Assembly: GCA_902803695.1 (NCBI GenBank)
Contig: CADCQX010000186.1
Location: forward strand, 1 to 22,174
Source: Oscillospiraceae bacterium
GTDB taxonomy: Bacteria; Bacillota; Clostridia; Saccharofermentanales; Saccharofermentanaceae
Length of the DNA stretch: 22,174 bases
Direction of reading: 5' to 3'
A model generated the notes under the pieces. The model searched no databases. It had not been told where the DNA came from and worked only from the letters and a program-made list of their open reading frames with translations. Made by a program: the position numbers and the translations under genes. This document shows positions 14,578 through 22,104 of this stretch, piece by piece (the stretch's first letter is position 1; the number at the start of each line of letters is the position of its first letter).

Positions 14578-15996
14578 ATGAAAAAACTTACAAGAGTAAT
14601 TTCTGTTTTTGTTGCTGCATCTATGCTTCTTTCTTTGGCAGCTTGTTCTGAGGCTAAGACTAAGAAGAAGAGCAAAGATGATGATGATAAGGAAGAGGCA
14701 GAGTTCTCTGAAAAAGATGCTAAATCCACTGCAGAGAGTTTTGTTAAGGCTCTCATTGCACTTGACGGAGATAAGGCAAAGGATCTCGGTCTGGATGAAA
14801 ACTCAGTAGAATGGATCAACAACTACCAGATCAGCGATGAAGCCAAGGACGTATACGATGCTTGGTTCAAGACTTTTGAGTATGAGATCGAAGAGGATGA
14901 TATCGAGGTTGATGACGAGGACGCTACAGTTCCGGTAACGATCAAATACATCAAGATCGATTCTCTTTCAGTAGAAGACAGCTCAACAGATACATGGCTT
15001 GCAGCTATCAAGGAAGCTGACGCTGATTCCGAACTCGAACTCGAGGTTAAGTTGGAGTATGACGAGGATGAAGAGAAGGCACTCGTAAAGAATGGTGACG
15101 ATCTTGTAGCTGATTTCATGGATGTAGCTGAGGTTTATATCTATGTCAGTGATTTCCAGTACTTTGACGATGCTCTTTCCGGTGAATGGTCAAAGGATGA
15201 GTATGTGACAACAGATACTCTCGAGTATACAGTTGACTTCAGCGAGATCGATAAGCTCGACGGAGAAGAGATCGAAGTATATCTCGAAGATCCGAATTAT
15301 GATGACGTTTATGAGACAACTATTGAGTATGTTTCCGGCGGTTCTGAAACAATCAAGATCACTGCTAAGGATATCGGCGCTACAGAATTTAGCGAAGGTT
15401 ACTACACGATCGAATTCGATAACGAGAGTTTCTATCTCGGAGATAGTGTATGGGTTAAGTCAGAGAGTTCCTCCAGCGGAAATGGCATCAACGGAACAGG
15501 TTACGATCTGAATGAAGGCGATATTATCGCTCCGGATGATGAGTGTATCGGTGAGTATGATGATTCCACAAAACTGTACAGAAATGAGTACTTCGGATTT
15601 GAGTACACAGTACCTGATACAATGACGTACATGGATCCTACTCTCTTGGGTATCAATGAGACTCCTGGTCTCGAGAAGGTTGTTGTTGACTATCTCGGAA
15701 TTGGTGATGACGGTTCCGTAGTTATGCACATGCTTGGTAAGATCGCAATTCTCGATGGTGCTGATGAAGACATCGCAGCTGAGTTTGTAAATCAGTTCCT
15801 GGGCGGTGGAGCAGGTGCTGATTCTCTTGACGGTACATCGATCAAGTACGGCAACACTACATTTATCAAGTTCTCCAAGGAAGGTTATGATTTCATGGTT
15901 ACTATCAAGGATTCAAACGCATTCTTCCTTATCTATGCTGCTTCCGGAAGTGGCGCTTCATTTGATGATTACACATCCACATTTAAGGGAATCTGA
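14578..15996 (+). CDS. acidic secreted lipoprotein of unknown function
   Basis: A 472-residue lipoprotein. The signal peptide (MKKLTRVISV..., hydrophobic to residue 20) ends in the lipobox LAAC, so Cys23 should be lipidated and the protein anchored on the outer face of the membrane. A short Lys/Asp linker (28-40) leads to an alpha+beta domain of about 40-150 resembling the DUF4878/DUF5105-like lipoprotein domains of Clostridia, a beta-rich middle (about 200-290), and a C-terminal domain from about 335 starting YRNEYFGFEYTVP. The mature chain is strongly acidic. I do not recognise a function. It has its own promoter, 5' hairpin and AAAGGA ribosome binding site, and is followed by a terminator, so it is a single-gene unit next to the Bat-like operon. 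Confidence 0.92.
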   Translation: MKKLTRVISVFVAASMLLSLAACSEAKTKKKSKDDDDKEEAEFSEKDAKSTAESFVKALIALDGDKAKDLGLDENSVEWINNYQISDEAKDVYDAWFKTFEYEIEEDDIEVDDEDATVPVTIKYIKIDSLSVEDSSTDTWLAAIKEADADSELELEVKLEYDEDEEKALVKNGDDLVADFMDVAEVYIYVSDFQYFDDALSGEWSKDEYVTTDTLEYTVDFSEIDKLDGEEIEVYLEDPNYDDVYETTIEYVSGGSETIKITAKDIGATEFSEGYYTIEFDNESFYLGDSVWVKSESSSSGNGINGTGYDLNEGDIIAPDDECIGEYDDSTKLYRNEYFGFEYTVPDTMTYMDPTLLGINETPGLEKVVVDYLGIGDDGSVVMHMLGKIAILDGADEDIAAEFVNQFLGGGAGADSLDGTSIKYGNTTFIKFSKEGYDFMVTIKDSNAFFLIYAASGSGASFDDYTSTFKGI

Positions 15997-16016
15997 TAAC
16001 AATCTGTTGATTATCG

Positions 16017-16047
16017 AAAAAGGCACTTGAAATACAGTGCCTTTTTT
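16017..16047 (+). terminator. rho-independent terminator after the lipoprotein gene
   Basis: AAAAAGGCACT (16017-16027) pairs with AGTGCCTTTTT (16036-16046) across an 8-nt loop and ends in a six-T run. It lies 21 nt after the stop codon. The A-run opposite makes it potentially active in both directions. Confidence 0.9.
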
Positions 16048-16087
16048 GTTACCTTAAAATCCGTTACAAAAACAAGGAGGGACGATT

Positions 16088-16339
16088 ATGAGTGGCTATC
16101 CAACAGATCCTAAATACAAACCGCTGACAGCTTGGAATTATTTCGGACTTCAGCTGCTGTTTTCGGTTCCTGTAGTAGGATTCATCTTCCTTATCATCTT
16201 TGCGATAAGTCCAAAGAACATCAACAGAAGAAGCTTTGCAAGATCTTACTTTTGCTATTACATCGTTGTAGCGATCCTGCTCACTATCTTGTTTGCTACC
16301 GGGTTATTCGGAATAGCGATGGATGCGATCAGTAAATAA
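16088..16339 (+). CDS. small two-TM membrane protein
   Basis: An 83-residue protein with a polar N-terminus (MSGYPTDPKYKPL) and two membrane helices (about 19-40 and 58-78) joined by a basic loop NINRRSFARSY. A strong AAGGAGG lies 8 nt before the ATG. Similar small proteins with an AWNYFG...FSVPVVGFIFLI pattern are widespread in Bacillota, but I know of no function. It sits between two strong terminators, so it should be its own transcription unit or depend on read-through; no convincing promoter is visible in the 40 nt between the first terminator and the start. Confidence 0.85.
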   Translation: MSGYPTDPKYKPLTAWNYFGLQLLFSVPVVGFIFLIIFAISPKNINRRSFARSYFCYYIVVAILLTILFATGLFGIAMDAISK

Positions 16340-16361
16340 GATCAGGATAATACAGATTTCT

Positions 16362-16391
16362 AACCTGTTGAGTTCGCTCAACAGGTTTTTT
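16362..16391 (+). terminator. rho-independent terminator with TTCG loop in the MATE gene leader
   Basis: AACCTGTTGAG (16362-16372) and CTCAACAGGTT (16377-16387) form an 11-bp perfect stem closed by a TTCG tetraloop and followed by a T-run. The ribosome binding site of the next gene (TTGGAGAA) begins 2-3 nt after the T-run. Confidence 0.92.
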
Positions 16392-16403
16392 ATTGGAGAA
16401 TAT

Positions 16404-17807
16404 ATGACTGTTAACTTTAGAAAATACATCGGGGATAAGAATTTCTACAAGACTCTTTTCCTCATATCCATACCGATCATGCTCCAAAACGCTCTGACAA
16501 GCGTAGTCGGACTTTTGGACAATGTCATGGTCGGACAGATGGGTACAGACAACATGACAGGCGTTTCGATTGCGAACAACCTCTTGTTCGTATACCTCAT
16601 AGTCTGCTTCGGAGCAGTTTCCGGAGCGGGAATATTCAGTGCGCAGTATTTCGGAAAGTCGGATCATAAGGGAATGGCGGCAGCGTTCAGGATGAAACTG
16701 TACATATGTGTTGTTGTTACCGTTATTTCGATCGCGATATTCCTTCTTTTCGGAAAGGACCTTATCTCTCTTTATATCCATGATACCGATGATGGGATCG
16801 GAGATGTGTACCTTACGGCTGCGGCCGCGTGGGAGTATCTTCTCATAATGCTCTACGGCTTGCCGTTCCTTGGGATCGCGATGTGTTATTCATCCTCCGT
16901 GCGTGAGAGTGGAGTTACGATCCCTCCTATGATCACGGGTATCATTGCGGTCCTTACCGACCTTGTTTTGAACTACCTCCTGATCTTCGGTAATTTCGGT
17001 TTTCCGGAACTCGGTGTACGGGGAGCTGCAATTGCTACGGTAATTGCCAGGATCACGGAATGCGTGCTCAACATCAGCTATACGCACATTAAGAGCAAGC
17101 GTTTCCATTTCATCAGATATGCATTCAAGACATTCAAAGTGCCTGTTTCATTATTGAAGGGAATCGCTATCAAGGGCTTACCGCTTATCGCGAATGAAGG
17201 TTTTTGGGTAGTATCGATAGCAGTTGCGACTCAGTGTTATTCCACCAGGGGTATCGTGGCTATTGCGGCTTTAAATATCAACTCTTCGATAGCCAATGTT
17301 TTCAATATCTTCTTCCTGGCGATGGGATCAGCCGTATCGATCATCATCGGTCCTATGCTCGGAGCCAACAAGATCAAGGAAGCAAAGGAGACAACGACCA
17401 AGCTTATCTTCTGTACATTCCTCATCTGTATAGTATCAGGTTCCCTGATGGCGCTTTGCTCCAAGCCTTTCCCGAATATCTACAATACGGAGCCTGAGGT
17501 TAAGGCTCTGGCTTTGAAGCTTATCCTGATAAGTTCTTGCTTTGTACCGTTTCAGGGAATATGTCACTCGGCATATTTCGCGTTAAGGTCAGGCGGTAAG
17601 ACATGGCTGACGTGCCTTTTTGACAGCGGACTTCAGTGGGTATTATTCATTCCGCTTGCATACACATTGTCACACTACACGGATCTTTCTATCCTTAAGA
17701 TATTTACCATTGCCACCTGTTCGGACATCGTAAAGTGCTTTTTGGCCATCATATTTATTAAGAAAATCAACTGGGCTCAAAACATTGTTTCTGCCGAAAA
17801 AACTTAA
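16404..17807 (+). CDS. MATE family efflux transporter
   Basis: A 467-residue multidrug/toxic-compound extrusion transporter with about 12 membrane helices. The N-terminal repeat begins FLISIPIMLQNALTSVVGLLDNVMVGQMG, and the second repeat begins near LKGIAIKGLPLIANEGFWVV, the two-fold pattern of the family. It should export small molecules using a proton or sodium gradient. The open frame extends upstream through a terminator to 16323, but the ATG at 16404 has GGAG 7 nt upstream and gives the normal MATE N-terminus. The terminator directly before the ribosome binding site implies either a transcript start after it, which leaves no room for a promoter, or attenuation. Confidence 0.94.
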   Translation: MTVNFRKYIGDKNFYKTLFLISIPIMLQNALTSVVGLLDNVMVGQMGTDNMTGVSIANNLLFVYLIVCFGAVSGAGIFSAQYFGKSDHKGMAAAFRMKLYICVVVTVISIAIFLLFGKDLISLYIHDTDDGIGDVYLTAAAAWEYLLIMLYGLPFLGIAMCYSSSVRESGVTIPPMITGIIAVLTDLVLNYLLIFGNFGFPELGVRGAAIATVIARITECVLNISYTHIKSKRFHFIRYAFKTFKVPVSLLKGIAIKGLPLIANEGFWVVSIAVATQCYSTRGIVAIAALNINSSIANVFNIFFLAMGSAVSIIIGPMLGANKIKEAKETTTKLIFCTFLICIVSGSLMALCSKPFPNIYNTEPEVKALALKLILISSCFVPFQGICHSAYFALRSGGKTWLTCLFDSGLQWVLFIPLAYTLSHYTDLSILKIFTIATCSDIVKCFLAIIFIKKINWAQNIVSAEKT

Positions 17808-17876
17808 CTTGCTCTAGGATTATGCGCCTTTTAATGTTAAACTTAGTTGGTCAAAAATACCTAAGGAGTAGGCAGA

Positions 17877-18602
17877 ATGTTAAGCATAATTGTTCCATGC
17901 TATAACGAAGGCGAGAGAATCTACGATAACCTCAAAGTTATCGTTACGGCTCTGAGTTCTTTTTCTGCCGACTTTGAAGTTATCGCTGTCAATGACGGCA
18001 GTAAAGACAATACCGCTGCCGAGATAACCCGAGCTTCTGAAGATGACAAGAGGATAGTTCCTTGCATCTATGAGAAGAACAGAGGTAAGGGCGGCGCCAT
18101 CGTTGAGGGCGTGAGCCGTGCAAGAGGCGATATAATCGGTTTTATCGATGCTGATCTTGATCTTCCGCCGACGATGCTCAAGGGCTTCTATGAGAAGATG
18201 AAGGAAACCGGCTGTGACATAGTCATCGGTTCCAAGATGCATCCTGATTCCAAACTCGAATATCCTTTTGCCCGAAAAGTCTTTTCACTTTGCTATTACA
18301 TCATGCTTAAGGTTCTGTTTGGACTTAAGTGCAAAGATACTCAGACAGGAATCAAACTTTACAATGCTTCGATAATTAAGAGAGTTGCGGCAGTTCAGAA
18401 AGTAAAGGGATTTGCATTTGATATCGAGCAGTTGGCTCTCTCCACAAAGCTTGGTGCCAAACTTGAGGAGATGCCGATAACCCTTAACTTTACAAGAGGA
18501 GAATCATTCGGAAGGATCAAGTTCAAGGACGTCTTCAAGATGTTCACCGACACTATCAAGATCTGGTGGGAACTCCGCGTTATTAAGAAATATAAGATCT
18601 AA
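17877..18602 (+). CDS. family 2 glycosyltransferase (dolichyl-phosphate-glucosyltransferase-like)
   Basis: A 241-residue GT-A fold enzyme. It begins MLSIIVPCYNEGERI, has VNDGSKDNT (38-46) for nucleotide binding, the DXD metal motif Asp91-Ala-Asp93 in FIDADLDLPP, and DTQTGIKLY (154-162), a segment typical of the DPM1/ALG5-like GT2 group that transfers sugars to polyprenyl phosphate. It lacks the C-terminal transmembrane helices of GtrB-like enzymes, so it is probably peripheral to the membrane. The product is likely a lipid-linked sugar for wall or surface glycans; the sugar is unknown. AAGGAG lies 8 nt upstream. The last codons overlap by 4 nt the end of the convergent MATE gene. Confidence 0.92.
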   Translation: MLSIIVPCYNEGERIYDNLKVIVTALSSFSADFEVIAVNDGSKDNTAAEITRASEDDKRIVPCIYEKNRGKGGAIVEGVSRARGDIIGFIDADLDLPPTMLKGFYEKMKETGCDIVIGSKMHPDSKLEYPFARKVFSLCYYIMLKVLFGLKCKDTQTGIKLYNASIIKRVAAVQKVKGFAFDIEQLALSTKLGAKLEEMPITLNFTRGESFGRIKFKDVFKMFTDTIKIWWELRVIKKYKI

Positions 18603-19984
18603 ATGCCTTTATTGCTCCTTGAGAGCTTGAAGGCATTTTTTATGTGACTGTTATTCACAAAGACAATGATGATGAAGACCGCGCAGACGATCCAGGTGAT
18701 CGGTTCACAGATGATGATTCCGTTATAACCGAATATATCGACAAACCATTCAGCCATTATTACTTTTAATACCATCTCCAAAAGACTGCAAATAAGAGGA
18801 GCGATCTTTGAACCCACACCCTGAAGAGTCGTTCTGCCGAGGCAAAGTACGGAGAGGATAAAGAAGAACGGCAGATTCCAAACAAGATATTTGTAGGATA
18901 GTCCGATTATATTGTCATTTTTTGAACCGGAGATGAGGAAAGACAACTCGTCGCCCAGGAAAAAGATGAGAAGTATTAGAAGCACACTGATAACACAGCA
19001 TGCTAAGAATGTCTTCTTGATACCGTCGATGATCCTGTCATGCTTTTTCGCTCCGTGGTTTTGACCTGAAAACGTAGCCATCGCAGATGAGATGGTTGAT
19101 ATAGGCATCATACAGAAACTGTCGATCTTTCTGGCTGTCTGGTGTGCGGCGATCGTCTCTTCACCGAGATCATTTATAGCTCTTTGGAGGAAAAGTGTAC
19201 CAATATTTACGATGGTAAACATCATCGCAAACGAAAGTCCGCTGGCAAAAAGATTTCCGGCAAGTGAAGTGTCGACCTTAAGATGTCTCCTTTCAAGTTT
19301 AAGAAGCGGAACCATCTTCTTTATGTAGATGAAACATACCGTTGCGGAGATGAGCTGGGCAGCAGCTGTTGCAAGTCCTGCTCCTCTTACGCCGAGACCA
19401 AACCCGATAACAAACAACAGATCAAGTCCCACATTGATAAATGCTGAGATGATGAGGATTATAAGCGGAGCCACGCTGTTTCCAATCGCACGGAGGAATG
19501 AAGAACACATGTTATATGCGCAGGTCAGAGGCAGTGCCAGTATGATCACAAGGATATAAGATCTTGCCTGAGCAAATAACGACTCAGGGACCGCCATCAG
19601 TCTCATGATCGGATTCAGGAATAAAGCTCCTATCAGAACCATCAATATCGTGAAGGAAAATCCCAAAATGATGCTGCATCCGGCTGATCTTTTAAGCTTG
19701 TCTTCTTCTTTGCTTCCGAAACAGTTGGAGATTATAACGGAAAAACCGCTGGTCATTCCGATTATAAGAGACATAAAGATATTAAATAACGGAGATACCG
19801 ATCCGACTGCAGAAAGAGCAGTATCACCCAGAGCGTGTCCGATGATAGCTGTATCCGTAAGATTATAGAATTGCTGGAAGAGATTGCTCAGAAGAAGCGG
19901 CAACGCAAACAGAATGATGACCTTCAAAGGCTCTCCTTTGGTAAGATCCATATTCAGGCTTTTCTTTGTTTTTGCTTCCGACAT
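18599..19984 (-). CDS. MATE family efflux transporter
   Basis: A 461-residue second MATE transporter, of a different subgroup from the plus-strand one. The N-terminus MDLTKGEPLKVIILFALPLLLSNLFQQFYNLTDTAIIGHALG is typical of the DinF/VmrA-like Bacillota members. About 12 membrane helices are present, and the second repeat begins near GLSFAMMFTIVNIGTLFLQRA. The start has AAGGAAGG 7 nt upstream, but this site lies in a 9-bp inverted repeat (19994-20033). It sits 73 nt downstream of rmuC on the same strand and may be co-transcribed with it. Its last four bases overlap the end of the convergent glycosyltransferase gene. Confidence 0.94.
   Translation of the reverse strand: MSEAKTKKSLNMDLTKGEPLKVIILFALPLLLSNLFQQFYNLTDTAIIGHALGDTALSAVGSVSPLFNIFMSLIIGMTSGFSVIISNCFGSKEEDKLKRSAGCSIILGFSFTILMVLIGALFLNPIMRLMAVPESLFAQARSYILVIILALPLTCAYNMCSSFLRAIGNSVAPLIILIISAFINVGLDLLFVIGFGLGVRGAGLATAAAQLISATVCFIYIKKMVPLLKLERRHLKVDTSLAGNLFASGLSFAMMFTIVNIGTLFLQRAINDLGEETIAAHQTARKIDSFCMMPISTISSAMATFSGQNHGAKKHDRIIDGIKKTFLACCVISVLLILLIFFLGDELSFLISGSKNDNIIGLSYKYLVWNLPFFFILSVLCLGRTTLQGVGSKIAPLICSLLEMVLKVIMAEWFVDIFGYNGIIICEPITWIVCAVFIIIVFVNNSHIKNAFKLSRSNKGI
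18601..18641 (+). terminator. terminator of the glycosyltransferase gene, inside the convergent MATE coding region
   Basis: AAATGCCTT (18601-18609) pairs with AAGGCATTT (18630-18638) around an inner GCTC/GAGC stem, followed by a T-run on the plus strand. The DNA also encodes the last dozen or so residues of the minus-strand MATE protein. No T-run follows in the minus direction. Confidence 0.75.
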
Positions 19985-19993
19985 CTCAATACC

Positions 19994-20033
19994 TTCCTTC
20001 GAATATTGGATATGTTAGCCATCATCGAAGGAA
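19994..20033 (-). promoter_or_regulatory. inverted repeat covering the ribosome binding site of the minus-strand MATE gene
   Basis: TTCCTTCGA (19994-20002 on the plus strand) and TCGAAGGAA (20025-20033) are a perfect 9-bp inverted repeat with a 22-nt loop. In the minus-strand mRNA the second arm includes most of the AAGGAAGG ribosome binding site, leaving two G residues unpaired. A weak promoter (TAGACT 20040-20035, TAACAT 20017-20012, 17-nt spacer) lies across the repeat; if the gene is instead read from rmuC, both arms are in the RNA. Confidence 0.5.
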
Positions 20034-20057
20034 TAGTCTATCGAATATGTCACCTTT

Positions 20058-21389
20058 TTATTCGTTTAATTGCAAAGGTCCTTCTTCGATCTCGGTTATT
20101 CCTCTGAGTGCTCTGTTTATAGCCTTAACTCTCGTAGTCTGGAGCGTCTCGAGATTCCTTGAAGCAGTCTCAAGATTCTTGTGTACCGTTTCAAGTGTAT
20201 CATCGAATTTTCCGAATGCGGTCTTGACTTTACCAAGTGTCTCTTCGATCTCTGATGATTTCTTTTCGATAGCCAGAGACTGGAAATAATTGGTAACGGT
20301 ACTAAGGATAGCCGTTAAGGTATATGGTCCTGCAACGGTTACATGCATCCTGTTAAGTTCCTCGATAAGATCAAGGCTGACGATTTCGGAATACATTCCT
20401 TCGAAGGGAACGAAAAGGATAGCATAAGATGTTGTTTCAGGCGGGGATACATATTTCCCGACAATGTTTTTAGCATCGAGCCTGATGGCTTCCTTAAGTT
20501 CCTTTTTGGCAGCCTGTATCCTTTCGACTTCACCGGAAGAATAGGCATCCAGCAGTTGTTCGTATCTGTCGATGTGGCATTTTGAATCTATAGGAAGATA
20601 TGTAAATCTGTCACTCGTACGATCGGGAAGCTTGATGGCGATCTCCACGTGGTCTGCCGAACCTTTCTTGGTTGCACATTCGATCTCGTATTGGGAAGGC
20701 GCAAGCACATCAGCGATTATCTGCTTAAGCTGGACTTCTCCCATTATTCCTCTGGTCTTTATTCCGCTTAGTGTTTTCTCGAGGCTTCCTACCTGTGAAG
20801 AGATGCCCTTAAGTTCTCCCATGGATTTCTGAAGATCGCTCATCTGGGTGATGACGTTCTTGAAACTCTTTTCGAACTGCTCGTTCAACGTCTTGTCGAG
20901 TCTCTCGCTCATGGTCTGCCTTATGGCTTCGATCTGCGTATTATTCTCTTTTCTCATCTGAGTAAAGTTGTCATTGATGGAAGTAGTGAGATTGGTAAGT
21001 CTCGTCTCGTTTGAGCGCAGCAATACTTCAAAACCGCTTTTAAGTGTGTTGCTGTTTCCTTCGAGGATCTCTTTGTTGGCTGCCTTGTCATTTTTCAAAA
21101 GCTCGGTAAACGATGTTGTCATTGTCTGAAGTTTATCTGTCATTAGCTGGTTTGTGAGCGTGTTAAGACTCTCGGCATGTCTTCTGGAGACTTCCTGTTC
21201 ATCGCGTTCGACCTGGGACAGATTCTGCTCCATCTCGCGGATGGAATCCTTAACCTCTCTGATCATGTCCTGTCTGTTGTCCTCTCTAACTGAAGACAGG
21301 ATGTTGTTATTAGCGTTTCTGGCACTCAGGTAAGCAAGTATGGAGATGACAAGTGTCAGGATAACAAAAGCCAATATAATGTATTCCAT
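20058..21389 (-). CDS. rmuC: RmuC family DNA recombination/rearrangement protein
   Basis: A 443-residue RmuC protein with an N-terminal membrane anchor (4-22), a long coiled coil (about 25-205) and the RmuC domain (about 210-400) starting GIMGEVQLKQII. The segment LPIDSKCHID (265-274) carries the Asp268/Lys270 pair, matching the LPVDAK-like motif of the PD-(D/E)XK-type core. VPFEGMYSEI and the conserved NYFQSLAIEKKSSEI follow. In E. coli, RmuC limits recombination between inverted repeats; the mechanism is unsettled. The start has AAGGAGGT 6 nt upstream. It is divergent from the Nudix gene, sharing an 87-bp intergenic region, and is followed on the same strand by a MATE gene. Confidence 0.95.
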   Translation of the reverse strand: MEYIILAFVILTLVISILAYLSARNANNNILSSVREDNRQDMIREVKDSIREMEQNLSQVERDEQEVSRRHAESLNTLTNQLMTDKLQTMTTSFTELLKNDKAANKEILEGNSNTLKSGFEVLLRSNETRLTNLTTSINDNFTQMRKENNTQIEAIRQTMSERLDKTLNEQFEKSFKNVITQMSDLQKSMGELKGISSQVGSLEKTLSGIKTRGIMGEVQLKQIIADVLAPSQYEIECATKKGSADHVEIAIKLPDRTSDRFTYLPIDSKCHIDRYEQLLDAYSSGEVERIQAAKKELKEAIRLDAKNIVGKYVSPPETTSYAILFVPFEGMYSEIVSLDLIEELNRMHVTVAGPYTLTAILSTVTNYFQSLAIEKKSSEIEETLGKVKTAFGKFDDTLETVHKNLETASRNLETLQTTRVKAINRALRGITEIEEGPLQLNE

Positions 21390-21394
21390 ATAAG

Positions 21395-21453
21395 TACCTC
21401 CTTATATACGTTTGAGGTATAATAGCAAAAGTCACTTTTCATTAATGGTACAT
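21395..21453. promoter_or_regulatory. divergent rmuC / Nudix control region
   Basis: TATAAT (21418-21423, plus) and TATTAT (21424-21419, minus) are overlapping -10-like boxes facing opposite ways. Neither has a clear -35. ATGTACCATTAATGA on the minus strand (21453-21439) lies 14 nt upstream of the minus -10 box and matches the motif before the DUF2130 gene. TACCTC (21395-21400) and GAGGTA (21414-21419) form an inverted repeat whose arm covers the rmuC ribosome binding site. Confidence 0.45.
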
Positions 21454-21476
21454 ATGAGAAAAAAGCGGGTAGGACG

Positions 21477-21950
21477 ATGAAATTTCAGAGAACGACATTA
21501 TGCTATATCTCCAGGGGCAACGACTGGCTCTTCATAAGGAAGGTCAGAAAGGGCGATCAGAACCAGGGTAAGTACTTGGGTATCGGCGGTCATATCGAAG
21601 AAGGCGAGACCCCTGATGAATGCATCGTCCGTGAGATAAAAGAAGAGACCGGCCTTAAAAAGTCGGATCTGTCCTCTGTATATAAAGTAGGTAATATATT
21701 ATTCGAGAGCGATAAATACGGCCGTGAGGAAATGCATGTTTACCTGGCGGAACTTAACACTGACAGACCCATCGATCCGAACTACTGTGACGAGGGTGAA
21801 CTTGTATGGATCTCCAAGGACAAGGCAGACGACCTTCCTGTATGGGAAGGGGACAAGATAATGTTCTCTCATCTTCGAAAAAAAGAGCCGTTTAACATGA
21901 GGCTGAAATACGTCGGAGAAACCCTTGTGGAAACAGAGTATTTCGAATAA
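21477..21950 (+). CDS. Nudix hydrolase (MutT-like)
   Basis: A 157-residue Nudix enzyme with a perfect Nudix box at residues 38-60: G38, E44, R52-E53, E56-E57 and G59, which bind the divalent metal and hydrolyse nucleoside diphosphate-X substrates. The N-terminus TTLCYISRGNDWLFIRK and the later EMHVYLAE recall 8-oxo-dGTP diphosphatase-like members of Bacillota, so removal of oxidised nucleotides is plausible, though Nudix specificity cannot be settled from sequence. The ribosome binding site is modest (GGGTAGGA). It is divergent from rmuC and followed by 224 nt of AT-rich rRNA control DNA. Confidence 0.94.
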   Translation: MKFQRTTLCYISRGNDWLFIRKVRKGDQNQGKYLGIGGHIEEGETPDECIVREIKEETGLKKSDLSSVYKVGNILFESDKYGREEMHVYLAELNTDRPIDPNYCDEGELVWISKDKADDLPVWEGDKIMFSHLRKKEPFNMRLKYVGETLVETEYFE

Positions 21951-21982
21951 GAAAAAAATATTAAAAAACTATCGAAAACCCC

Positions 21983-22014
21983 TTGAAAAACAATGATTGC
22001 GGTGCTAATATAAT
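21983..22014 (+). promoter_or_regulatory. candidate rRNA operon promoter P1
   Basis: TTGAAA (21983-21988) and TAATAT (22006-22011) with a 17-nt spacer. An overlapping TATAAT (22009-22014) would have a 20-nt spacer. Tandem promoters are usual for rRNA operons in Bacillota. Confidence 0.55.
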
Positions 22015-22042
22015 CGAGCCTTTGGAGAGCACAAAAACGAGG

Positions 22043-22104
22043 TAAAAAAAACTTCGACAAAATCAAAAAATGTGCTTGACAGAAGTAAGCCTATCGGGTA
22101 TTAT
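22043..22104 (+). promoter_or_regulatory. rRNA operon promoter P2 with AT-rich upstream element
   Basis: A perfect TTGACA (22076-22081) and TATTAT (22099-22104), exactly 17 nt apart, make the strongest promoter in the window. The preceding A-rich tracts (22043-22070) resemble an UP element. Transcription would start near 22111. Confidence 0.85.
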
